From Bog-473 sp963743785 (GTDB taxonomy: Bacteria; Actinomycetota; Acidimicrobiia; Acidimicrobiales; RAAP-2): DNA of 64,000 nucleotides. A model generated the notes under the pieces. That model had not been told where the DNA came from and searched no databases. It was given only the letters and a program-made list of their open reading frames with translations. Below, in pieces: positions 36,723 through 44,997 of this stretch; positions within the stretch are counted from its first letter, which is position 1, and each line of letters starts with the position of its first letter. The position numbers were made by a program, and so were the translations under genes. The DNA is taken from NCBI GenBank assembly GCA_963743785.1, contig CAVURD010000035.1:61073-125072 (forward strand), given 5' to 3'.

Positions 36723-37734
36723 ATGCGGACTCTGATGGTGGCCAATTCTGGCGGGCACCTCGAGGAGCTGTGGTCGCTCCAATCACGTTTGGCCAGCTCC
36801 ACGCCGTCACGAGCCTGGGTCACCTGGGATTCTCCGCACAGTCGATCGCTCCTCGCCGGTGAGGACTGCATGTACATCGATCAGGCAAATCCGCGGGACG
36901 CCCTCGCGGCACTGCGGAACGCACGCGACGCACGGGACATCCTCAGACGCGGCGATTGGGCCGAAGGTGGTCAGCACCGGATCCGTCATGTCGGTCCCGT
37001 TCTTCGCCCTGGCCCGGGCGCAAGGCCTCCCCTGTCACTACATAGAAAGCGCAGCTCGTGTCACCGGACCATCGCTTTCGGCCCGCTTGCTCGAGTGGGT
37101 CCCCGGAGTGCATCGCTACAGCCAACACAAGGGTTGGTCAGATCGCCGCACCTGGAGCTATAGCGGATCGGTCTTCGACGCCTACGGTCCGGCAGTGCGT
37201 GAGGCCGGCGCACACGGCGGTGGCACCGAGATCCATCGGGTGGTGGTCACGCTCGGATCGAACAACTACACCTTCCGCACGCTCGTTGAAGGCCTGCTCA
37301 GGGTCCTCCCGCACGGAGCCGACATCCTCTGGCAGACGGGACACACCGACACCTCGGGTCTCGGGATCGAGGCGATCAAGTTCCTTCCGGCAGCCGACTT
37401 GCTCTCGGCCATGCGCAAGGCTGACCTCGTAGTGGCCCACGCCGGGGTTGGTTCGGCGCTGACCGCCATGCGGTCCGGCCACGCTCCCCTCCTGGTGCCC
37501 CGACGCCGGCTCCGGGGTGAACATGTCGACGACCACCAGGTGCAGATCGCCCGGCATCTCGTCGATCGGGGCATTGCGATGGCCTGTGACGCGGAGCACC
37601 TCAGTCCCGCCATCACGGCGGCGGCCGCCTCCCAGTCTGTCGCCACGAGGATCGCTCCTCCGGTTGTCCTATACCCGGACCGACCGTCGAAGGTCAATCG
37701 CCTGCTGCGCCGACGGCGCCATGCCATTGCATGA
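36723..37734 (+). CDS. Alg14/Alg13-like fused glycosyltransferase (GT28 type), frameshifted
   Basis: A two-part glycosyltransferase joining the eukaryotic Alg14 and Alg13 (bacterial PssD/PssE) halves. The Alg14-like half has LMVANSGGHLEELWSLQSR. After a shift near 36945 it continues KVVSTGSVMSVPFFALARAQ, CHYIESAARVTGPSLSARL and YSQHKGW. The Alg13-like half has RVVVTLGSNNYTFRTLVEGL, FLPAADLLSAMRKADLVV and HAGVGSALTAMRSGHAPLLV, the UDP-sugar site. Such enzymes add a second sugar to a lipid-linked acceptor at the cytoplasmic membrane. First gene of the polysaccharide locus; it overlaps the end of the GT2 gene on the other strand by ~40 bp. Confidence 0.85.
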
Positions 37735-38651
37735 TGTGCTGTGCCACCTGGGCCAGGACAGTTTCGACCGCCTGAAGGTGCACCCGGCCGGCCACGCTTC
37801 GACAGATCCATCAGAGCCTTTGCGACGGCGCTCCTGGAGCCACCCGTCACGAGACTTCCCCGCAACGCCGCGTTGAGAGGACGGAAACGCGTGTCCAACA
37901 CGAGGCGCGGTGAAAATGGCCCGAGTCGATCGGCATGGACCTGGTGTAGCAAGCGAAGCCCAGAACCCCGGCGACAGGCGTCGCGCAGGAACGCGTCGTC
38001 AGAACGGGAATGGAGGTGCACCGCCCGCAACGACGCATCGAACACGCCGGTAAGACCGGCTTCGGCCAACCGGTAGCCAAATTCTCGATCGGCGTGATAA
38101 GTGCTGGCGAAGGCCTCGGACCTGAGGCCGACCCGGAGGCAATGGTCGCGCCGCACCGAGACGTTGCCGAACCACAGGGAATCGAGAACCGGAGCCTCGC
38201 CCCGGATCAAGGCTGCGCAATGTTCGTGGTACGCCCGGGCATAGATCCGACTGGCCGCGTCCAACCGACGACCTTGGATCGACCTGCACCGGCATGGTGC
38301 CGACGACCACGAGATCGTCTCGTTGGGCGTGACGACGTGCGTGTCCAGTCGCCAGTGGACTGACGGGGAGCACATCGTCGTCGAGGAGAAGCACAACGTC
38401 GCCCCGAGCCATCAGAACACCGCGGTCAAGAGCGCCCATCTGCCCCAGACGGTCGGTCTGGGCGTGACGGAGACGACGATTGGTGCGGGACAGCTGTTGC
38501 AGGACCACCATCGATTCCGGGTCGTCCGCTCCATCGACCACAATGATCAGCTCAAGGGCACCGGGATCCGAAAGGACCGCATGGACCAGAGCTTCGAGCA
38601 CATTGGCCCGTCGTCGGGTGGCGACGACAACGGAGACACCCGGCCGTCCAT
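37694..38651 (-). CDS. Family 2 glycosyltransferase, frameshifted
   Basis: GT-A fold transferase: VSVVVATRRRANVLEALVHA, IIVVDGADDPESMVVLQ, and the metal-binding MARGDVVLLLDDDVLPV (DDD). Near 38285 the frame changes to GRRLDAASRIYARAYHEHC, then LWFGNVSVRRDHCLRVGL and YHADREFGYRLAEAGL (acceptor/ED region). Near 37812 it changes again to VAGRVHLQAVETVLAQV, ending at 37694. The start is unclear: ATG at 38651 is offset by one frame from VSVVVAT, so another error is likely there. About 315 residues. It is the only minus-strand glycosyltransferase in the locus. Confidence 0.8.
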
Positions 38652-38673
38652 CGAGCGTGGCCGCGTCGCCTTC

Positions 38674-39642
38674 GTGGCCTGGGGCGCGATCGGGGGTCGT
38701 CCGGCCGAGCTGGCCGGCAGCTTGGGTGCTGACGTGCTGTGCCTGTACCCCCCCGGCAGCTCGCGCCGACCCCGGGTCCCGCTCCGCTACCTCCGGTGCG
38801 CGGTCGAGACCGGGCGCTATGTGCGGCGTCACCGCCCTCGAGTCGTCGTGGTCACCAATCCCCCGATCTTCGCCGGGCTGATCACCTACGCCTGGGCGAG
38901 GACCGTCGGGGCCACCATCGTGCTCGACAGTCATCCTGGTGGATTCGGAGCCCAGGGTGACCGCGTGGCGGCCCGCGTCCAAGGACTCCATCGATGGCTG
39001 GTACGGCGCGTCGCCTTTTCCCTCGTCGCCTCGCCCAAATGGGGAGACGTCATTCGCTCGTGGGGGGGTGAGGCCGAGGTCGTGCACGAGGCGCCGGGCC
39101 CAATGGCGCCGACCGCTCCGAGGCGACGCGGCCGGTTGAGGATTTTGTTCGTTGGCCGGTTCGCGCCCGACGAACCTGTTTCGTTCGTCGTGGCCGGGGC
39201 CGCCCAGGTTCCCTCCTGTGATGTGTCCATCACCGGCGACCAGGCCCGATGCCCCGATTACGTTCGTGCGGGTGCCCCGCCCAACGTCCGCTTCGTCGGC
39301 TTTCTCGATGCGCCCGACTACCAGGCTGCGGTGGCCGACTCCGATGTGGTCGTGTGCCTGACCACGGAGCCCGGTTCGGTGATGCGGGCCGCCTATGAGG
39401 CCGTGTACGCCCGTCGCCCGTTGATCGTTTCCGGATGGCCCATCGCTCGTCAGCTGTTTCCCCACGCCGTCTTCGTGGAACACCACACGTCGGCCCTGGC
39501 CGATGCTTTCCGGGACGTCGACGCTCGTTACGAGGAGCTCGGGGCGCTGACCGAGGCGGCCCGGGACCTCCAGATCGCCCGTTTTGACCAACAGCGCCAC
39601 GCCCTGGCGCGGCGGCTCGCTGTGCCGGGCTCCCCTACCTGA
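38674..39642 (+). CDS. Family 4 glycosyltransferase
   Basis: About 320 residues of GT-B fold. The N-terminal half has VAWGAIGGRPAELAGSLGAD and RVVVVTNPPIFAGLITYAWA. The C-terminal nucleotide-sugar half has RLRILFVGRFAPDEPVSFVV, NVRFVGFLDAPDYQAAVADS and the E-x7-E-like MRAAYEAVYARRPLIVSG. The GTG at 38674 is chosen because the region upstream is coding on the opposite strand (GT2). An in-frame ATG at 38581 would overlap that gene. Expected to transfer a sugar onto a membrane-bound intermediate. Confidence 0.8.
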   Translation: MAWGAIGGRPAELAGSLGADVLCLYPPGSSRRPRVPLRYLRCAVETGRYVRRHRPRVVVVTNPPIFAGLITYAWARTVGATIVLDSHPGGFGAQGDRVAARVQGLHRWLVRRVAFSLVASPKWGDVIRSWGGEAEVVHEAPGPMAPTAPRRRGRLRILFVGRFAPDEPVSFVVAGAAQVPSCDVSITGDQARCPDYVRAGAPPNVRFVGFLDAPDYQAAVADSDVVVCLTTEPGSVMRAAYEAVYARRPLIVSGWPIARQLFPHAVFVEHHTSALADAFRDVDARYEELGALTEAARDLQIARFDQQRHALARRLAVPGSPT

Positions 39643-39660
39643 CATCCCAGGAAGAGACGG

Positions 39661-39933
39661 TCATCGCACGCGGAGCGAGGGCTGCACGCCGACGCTGGTC
39701 CCGGTGTCCGTCGACTCCTTCGGACTCCAGTTCGAGGTCGTCGAGGAGCGTCGCTGATCGGTCATTTCGGCCTTGGCCACCTCGTCGGGCAGGGTCTTCA
39801 TCAGGATTTCCTCCAGCTGCGCCATTGAGGCGAAGCCGGTTCGCTTCCCCGTGCCCACCGCCTCCACTTCTCCGCCGATGTTCCCGTCGTGAGCCAGCTC
39901 GGGCCTCAAGCGCAGAACGTAGGAAATGACCAT
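39661..39933 (-). CDS. Small conserved hypothetical protein
   Basis: 90 residues: MVISYVLRLRPELAHDGNIG, then GEVEAVGTGKRTGFASMAQL and a polar, Ser/Thr-rich tail. The first ~50 residues are the conserved-looking part, a beta strand pair followed by a helix (EEILMKTLPDEVAK). No named family. It converges on the GT4 gene. The 280 bp to the right (39934-40213) hold no recognised gene and probably the promoter of the next operon. Confidence 0.5.
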   Translation of the reverse strand: MVISYVLRLRPELAHDGNIGGEVEAVGTGKRTGFASMAQLEEILMKTLPDEVAKAEMTDQRRSSTTSNWSPKESTDTGTSVGVQPSLRVR

Positions 39934-40213
39934 GCAGCGACCCTACGGCCCCGCCGTCCACCCATCGTCCCAGGCGTCGAGAGTGCGATTTGATCAGGTG
40001 ATTGTCCGCGACCCTCGATCCCCCCACAGATAGGTGGGACACGCAGGAAACGTCTATGGGATCACCACTGGGTATACCTAGGCCGTGGAGATCGGTGGCG
40101 CACGCAGCGGCCTCAGGGAATTCGCGCGCGCCACCGCTCGCCAATCGACCCCGCCGAGGTCGATTTGTATCGTGCGTCCCAATCAAGCAACCGCCCTTTC
40201 ATGACGAGGCGGC

Positions 40214-40733
40214 GTGAGCACGAACAGCCCACCCCAGTGACACAAACCCCAGAGTCGGCACAGACGCAGACGCAGACGCCCACGCCGACGCCTACGCCGA
40301 TGAGCCAACCGTTGGCCTCGGCTTCCCGGATCGACTTGTCCTGGCCCTGCTTGACGACGCCAAAGATGTCCTAACGGCCGTCGGCGTCCGCCTCAGCGTG
40401 GTCAGTCTCGACGAGGACCGAGCCTTGTTCGTGAGCGAGCCGGCAAATGGCCAGGTCAGCGTCCAAAAGGCGTGCGAGCTCAGCCGCCGGGTCCTCACGC
40501 AGGTGGCAGGCGCCATGCCGGGAATCGCCGTCGAGTTGGTCGAGTTGCGATGTGGACGCCGATCGGAATGGCCGTGCACGTTCTCCCTCGAGTGGAGCCA
40601 GGAATTCGCCGCATCGCTGGCTGCGTTACCGGCCTCGCTACCCGCGGTTACCCGCCGTTCCCGCTCGAAGTGCATCCCCTGTGGCAGTCGAGATCCCCTC
40701 GTTGGAGATGCTCATCGGAGGCCAGCGAGATGA
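40214..40733 (+). CDS. Hypothetical protein with Asp/Ala repeat, frameshifted
   Basis: A GTG at 40214 opens MSTNSPPQ. A shift at ~40238 then leads to DTNPRVGTDADADAHADAYA, encoded by a simple GACGCA-type repeat. The protein continues LGFPDRLVLALLDDAKDVLT, LSVVSLDEDRALFVSEPANG and CELSRRVLTQVAGAMPGI and ends at 40733, overlapping the start of the Wzz-like gene. About 172 residues. No family recognised. The overlap suggests co-transcription with the chain-length gene, so a role in polysaccharide export or its control is possible. Confidence 0.5.
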
Positions 40734-41859
40734 GGCCTCCCGCGAGTTCGGGGCTGGAGTGGAATCCGCTGCCTCCTCCGCCACCCAACTGGCACCTCGC
40801 GGCGCGTTAGACAGCTCAGGGTCCCAGGGCGCGGGAGCACGTCATGGCGAGGGCCCAGAGGAATCTTCGTGGGAACGCCTCCGGGGGCGCCTGTCGCCGC
40901 CATGGCTGAAACGAAGAAGCTGGCTTCTCCTTTTCTGCGTAGTGGCTGGAACTGCCGGCGGCTACGTTGCCCGTACGTTGCAAACGCCGATGTACTCGGC
41001 CCGATCAGTGATTGTCGTGGCCACCGGGGCCGGTCAACAGGGACCCGGGAACGCCAATGACGCCATCGCTCTCGCTCTCACCGACGCGTCGATCCTGCCG
41101 TCTGACCAGGCACTCCTTCGGGCAGTCAGTCAGAAAATCGGCGTGTCCCCATCGGAGGTGGCCGACCATCTCAGTGCCTCTGTCGAAGCGGGCACCTCGG
41201 TGATCCTCGTGAGCTTTGACGCGTCAACACCGGCGGCGGCCGTCAGAGGCGCCGATGCGGTCGGACGGGTCATCACGTCTCGGAACGAAAAGATCTCCGC
41301 CATTCCCAACGGGTCACTGTCGTTGGTGCAGCTGGCCACCCGAGCCAGCGCGTCGGGTCTGCTGGAGACCTACGGGCTTCCGCTCGGTGCGTTCCTCGGC
41401 CTGTTAATCGGCCTTGTCTTCGCGGTGGCGATTGAACGAGCCGATCCGCGGGCCGATGACGTGGAGGATCTGGCCCGAGCCGCCGGCACGGCAGCCAGTG
41501 CCTACCCCGGTCCGGTGTCCTTGGTGGAACTCGAACAGCTGCTTGACCGAGCCAGTGACGGGGCTCCCGCCGTCACGCTGGTCCCACTGTCTGATTTCGA
41601 GATGGCGCACGCCATCGCCCTGCGGGCGGGCTTGGAGGCCGCGACGAACCACCAATCCCTGGCCATCGAGGTGGCCGGGCCGATCGGATCGATGGACGAC
41701 CGGCTCACCCGGGGCGAGGGGCCGACGGTGGTCGTGGTCCGGAACGGCGCCAGGCTGCGGAGTGTCAAGGCATGCGTTCAGCGGCTCGGGTTGCTGGGGC
41801 GACATCCGGTGTGGGCGGTACTTGCTGTGGGAAGCCCTTCAGCCGACACCCCCCGGTGA
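40681..41859 (+). CDS. Wzz/CpsC-like chain-length determinant protein
   Basis: 392 residues. The cytoplasmic N-terminus is followed by TM1 (SWLLLFCVVAGTAGGYVA) and the typical TLQTPMYSARSVIVVATG start of the periplasmic domain. TM2 (LPLGAFLGLLIGLVFAVAIE) ends in the ERADPR motif common to these proteins. The C-terminal cytoplasmic part lacks a Walker A kinase motif, so it is not a complete BY-kinase. The GTG start at 40681 was chosen because upstream sequence in this frame is not protein-like. Its stop overlaps the GTG of the next gene. Expected to control polymer length together with Wzy. Confidence 0.75.
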   Translation: MAVEIPSLEMLIGGQRDEASREFGAGVESAASSATQLAPRGALDSSGSQGAGARHGEGPEESSWERLRGRLSPPWLKRRSWLLLFCVVAGTAGGYVARTLQTPMYSARSVIVVATGAGQQGPGNANDAIALALTDASILPSDQALLRAVSQKIGVSPSEVADHLSASVEAGTSVILVSFDASTPAAAVRGADAVGRVITSRNEKISAIPNGSLSLVQLATRASASGLLETYGLPLGAFLGLLIGLVFAVAIERADPRADDVEDLARAAGTAASAYPGPVSLVELEQLLDRASDGAPAVTLVPLSDFEMAHAIALRAGLEAATNHQSLAIEVAGPIGSMDDRLTRGEGPTVVVVRNGARLRSVKACVQRLGLLGRHPVWAVLAVGSPSADTPR

Positions 41860-43559
41860 CGGGAGATTGGGTTCCCCGCCGAACCTACGGGCCGGCGGTG
41901 GCCCTGCCGGCAAGTGACCTAGCCGGACCGGATGCCGGCAGCTGGCTGACCACGCGACCCCGAGGTCCTCTGATCGCCCTCGCGGGCGTCCTCGTGTCCT
42001 TTGGACTCGGTTTCTTGGCCATGCAAAACCCTCGATATGCCCTGGCCCTCTTGGCGGGAATCCTTCTGATCCTCGTAGTCCTCGTACGTCCCTTCTACGG
42101 CGCTTTGGGGTTGGTCGCCTTGGTGCCCACGCTCTCCGGGCTGGCCCCAGGAGTTCCCGTCCCCAATATCCGAATCTCAGAAATCCTGATAGGGGTCATC
42201 GGCGTCACACTGCTGACGACCGCACGCCGCCAGGCCGCTGTGTCGTGGGGCATCCTCGACTGGCTTCTGCTGGCCTACGGGGTGCTCTGGACAGTCGACG
42301 GCGTCCTCGGGGCCGTGAGCGCCCACCAACATCTGTCCATCTCAGAATGGGGCACGGCCGCGGGCCAACTCCAGTTCTTCCTGCTGTACCGCTCGCTGAA
42401 GGTCACCCTCCGCACCAGCAACGAGCGCCACCTCGCCCTGAAGGTCCTGTTTGTGGCGAGCGGCGCGGTGGCGCTGCTGGCGGTGTTGGAGGAGCTCAAG
42501 GTGCCGGGCGTGATCAACCTCATCGTCTCCCTCACCAAATCGCCGGCCGCCGGGGGTACCGGTGGCGTCATCCGAGCGACCGGGCCCTTCGCCAACTGGG
42601 CCGCCCTGGCCGGCTACATGCTGCCCTTGATCTTCGTCGCGGTCAGCCTTGGGCTGGGCGATGCTCTCCCCAAGCACAAGAAGTCGCAGGTGGGGCTGGG
42701 GCTGCTTCTCGTCCTGGGCCTCTTTGTCACGGCCGAGTTTTCAAACATCCTCTGCCTCGTGGCGGGTGTGGGCCTGCTGGGCTTGCGCTACCGGCGGGGA
42801 CGGATGGTCATGCGTTGGCTGGGCATCGGGGCCATTGTCGTGGCCGTTGTGGCGGGCGGGCTCCTGGCTCAGCGCATCGACGCGCAGCTGTCGACCAGTG
42901 CGGGCTCGAGCCGCCACACCGGCGTGCCTCAGACCCTGGTCACACGCTGGTCGGTCTGGACCGAGCAATACATCCCGGCTATCGAGAAGCAACCCCTCAC
43001 CGGTTACGGAGTGCGGTTGCCGAGTTCGATTCAATGGCCCTTTCCTGAATCGCAATACATCTCCTTTCTCATCGAGGGAGGTGTGCCCCTGCTGGCCATG
43101 TTCGGGTTTTTGGCCTGGGCCATGCTGGGAGAAGCTCGAAGAGGCAGCCGCTCTGAGGATCCCGTCGACCGCGCCCTCGGGCAGGGTCTCCGGGTTGCCG
43201 TCCCGGCCATGGTGATTGTCAACACGATCTGGCCGTTCCTGAGCAACGGCGGGGAGCCCCAGGTCCTGTGGGTCCTGTTCGCCCTGCTCCCAGCGGCTGT
43301 GGCGACCGGTGCGCCATGGCCCGGTCGCCCCCGGGGCGTCGTCGGTGGTGAGCCTGCGATGACCCTCGGTCGGTTGACCGATGTTCGCCCGCCTCGGGCA
43401 GAGACTCGGCGCATGGAGACTCGGCGTCGGGCCAGACCGGGTCCGAGTGGTGTTCACGTGGGACGTCAAGGAAACGGCCTGCCCGTATATTTGCCTCATG
43501 GTCTTGACAGACCGGGGATGAACTCCACCGGTGGGCAGAGGTACAGGACGAGAGATTGA
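41856..43559 (+). CDS. O-antigen ligase/polymerase-like membrane protein (Wzy/WaaL)
   Basis: 567 residues with about ten membrane helices, for example PLIALAGVLVSFGLGFLAM and LALLAGILLILVVLVRPFYG. A long extracytoplasmic loop precedes LVTRWSVWTEQYIPAIEKQP, LTGYGVRLP and FPESQYISFLIEGGVPLLAM, the pattern of the Wzy_C/O-antigen ligase domain. The GTG start overlaps the upstream stop (GTGA), so translation is coupled. The last ~70 residues are polar and may be partly out of register. It polymerises lipid-linked repeat units or transfers polymer to an acceptor at the outer face of the membrane. Confidence 0.85.
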   Translation: MTGDWVPRRTYGPAVALPASDLAGPDAGSWLTTRPRGPLIALAGVLVSFGLGFLAMQNPRYALALLAGILLILVVLVRPFYGALGLVALVPTLSGLAPGVPVPNIRISEILIGVIGVTLLTTARRQAAVSWGILDWLLLAYGVLWTVDGVLGAVSAHQHLSISEWGTAAGQLQFFLLYRSLKVTLRTSNERHLALKVLFVASGAVALLAVLEELKVPGVINLIVSLTKSPAAGGTGGVIRATGPFANWAALAGYMLPLIFVAVSLGLGDALPKHKKSQVGLGLLLVLGLFVTAEFSNILCLVAGVGLLGLRYRRGRMVMRWLGIGAIVVAVVAGGLLAQRIDAQLSTSAGSSRHTGVPQTLVTRWSVWTEQYIPAIEKQPLTGYGVRLPSSIQWPFPESQYISFLIEGGVPLLAMFGFLAWAMLGEARRGSRSEDPVDRALGQGLRVAVPAMVIVNTIWPFLSNGGEPQVLWVLFALLPAAVATGAPWPGRPRGVVGGEPAMTLGRLTDVRPPRAETRRMETRRRARPGPSGVHVGRQGNGLPVYLPHGLDRPGMNSTGGQRYRTRD

Positions 43560-43571
43560 GGGAACCTTGTG

Positions 43572-44960
43572 ATGGCTGATTTTCCGATTGATGCCCAGAC
43601 GCTCAAAGACCTCCCTCAGGGTGCGTTGGAGACGTTGCTGAGTACGGCCCGAGCGGAGACCGGAGCGGTGGTCGCGTTTGTCGCCCTCTACCGGTCTGAC
43701 GGGTCATTCGCCATCACTACGAGCATGGAAGAGGACGCCCCCTGGGAAGGGAACTCCCTGGCCTCGTTGGCCCGGTCTATTTGGCTGGATCCGGACCTGA
43801 CGGTGGGCAAGGTCCTGGTGAGCAGCGCTCGGGTCGAGAGTGGGCGCATGAAGCGCCGCCAAGCCCATGTGGCGTCGGTCGTCCTGTCCGACGCCGCCAC
43901 TTCGGACCTCGAATGGGGTCTGCTCTCCATCATCGCCCCCACCGATGGCAAGTTCGGTGACGAGCAAGTGGATCGCATCGTCGCGCTCTCCAAGAACCTG
44001 GCGGCCTATCTGAGTGCGCGCGAACGAATGATCGATGACCTCATGGATGCGGTCGACGAGGATTCGGTCACCCCGCCGACCAGATCGACCACCTCGGCCA
44101 CACCGACGACCGAGCCATCCAAGGACCCGGATCTCGAGGATCTCATCAGCGAGACCAGTCGGGATGACGACCTCGACGTGGCTCGCCTCCAGGCCGACCA
44201 AGCCGGGGCACCACGTGAGGTGCACGGACTGCACCCTGAACCAGATGACGGGGACGACATTGCGTCTCCGCACATCGGGTCGGCACACGAGGAGATGGAC
44301 ATGGAATTCGAAGACCTGGCGGCTCGGCTTGGTACAAACGGCGTGCGGGATGTGCCGGTCCGGACCGTTGGTGACGAGCCGAACGACGAGATTCACATCA
44401 TCCCGACTCAGCCCCGCGACGGGTCTGAGGAGGCCGAGGAGATTGAAGAGGTTGACATGTCTGACGAAGTCCACGCCCGCATGGCGCGCCAAGAACGCCC
44501 CCTCGACGATGAGGATGACGACTTCGAGGTGGTCCCGATGTCCGAGCTGACGATCCAGGTCACCGAGCCTGGCCTGGTCGAGCAGATTGGAGACGCCATG
44601 GATGCCATCGGTAAGTCGGTCGAGACCGTGGCACTCATCCACCTCAAGATCGCCTACGACGACACGGCTGCCATCGTTCCGACCGAAGCGGCTCGGATGC
44701 TTGTGGCTCAGTCCATCCGAGAGTGTGTCCGGTACGACGACAATGTCTCCCGGGTGGGAGAGAATTCGTTCGTCGTGGTCGCTCGTTTGCGTCCGGGATC
44801 GCCCAAGCCCTCCGCCATTGAGAAGCGCCTCACGAAGGCAGCCCGGCGAGCGACCGGCTGGACCGAAACAGGACCGAGCTTCCGGACCGACCACCTGGTG
44901 GTGGACTCGGACAGCATCGACGATCCCGAGGACGTGCTCCTCTCCCTCCTTCATCACTGA
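43572..44960 (+). CDS. GAF-like protein with acidic linker and degenerate GGDEF-like domain
   Basis: 463 residues. The N-terminal GAF-like domain (~20-155) includes AVVAFVALYRSDGSFAITTS and WGLLSIIAPTDGKFGDEQVD. A very acidic linker (~160-320) has many Asp/Glu runs such as EEAEEIEEVDMSDE. The C-terminal ~130 residues resemble a GGDEF fold (ALIHLKIAYDDTAAIVPTEA, then RYDDNVSRVGENSFVVVARL) in which the GGDEF loop has become VGENS, so it should not make c-di-GMP. It lies between the Wzy-like and Wzx-like genes and may be a nucleotide-sensing regulator of the export machinery. That is inference. Confidence 0.7.
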   Translation: MADFPIDAQTLKDLPQGALETLLSTARAETGAVVAFVALYRSDGSFAITTSMEEDAPWEGNSLASLARSIWLDPDLTVGKVLVSSARVESGRMKRRQAHVASVVLSDAATSDLEWGLLSIIAPTDGKFGDEQVDRIVALSKNLAAYLSARERMIDDLMDAVDEDSVTPPTRSTTSATPTTEPSKDPDLEDLISETSRDDDLDVARLQADQAGAPREVHGLHPEPDDGDDIASPHIGSAHEEMDMEFEDLAARLGTNGVRDVPVRTVGDEPNDEIHIIPTQPRDGSEEAEEIEEVDMSDEVHARMARQERPLDDEDDDFEVVPMSELTIQVTEPGLVEQIGDAMDAIGKSVETVALIHLKIAYDDTAAIVPTEAARMLVAQSIRECVRYDDNVSRVGENSFVVVARLRPGSPKPSAIEKRLTKAARRATGWTETGPSFRTDHLVVDSDSIDDPEDVLLSLLHH

Positions 44961-44997
44961 ACCTCGATCCCGTTCACCCCTCCCGACCCTTGGCTCC

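Noticed and set aside
43704..44957. A 417-codon minus-strand open frame
   Set aside because: Antisense to the GAF/degenerate-GGDEF gene, with composition that mirrors it; no family-like segment.
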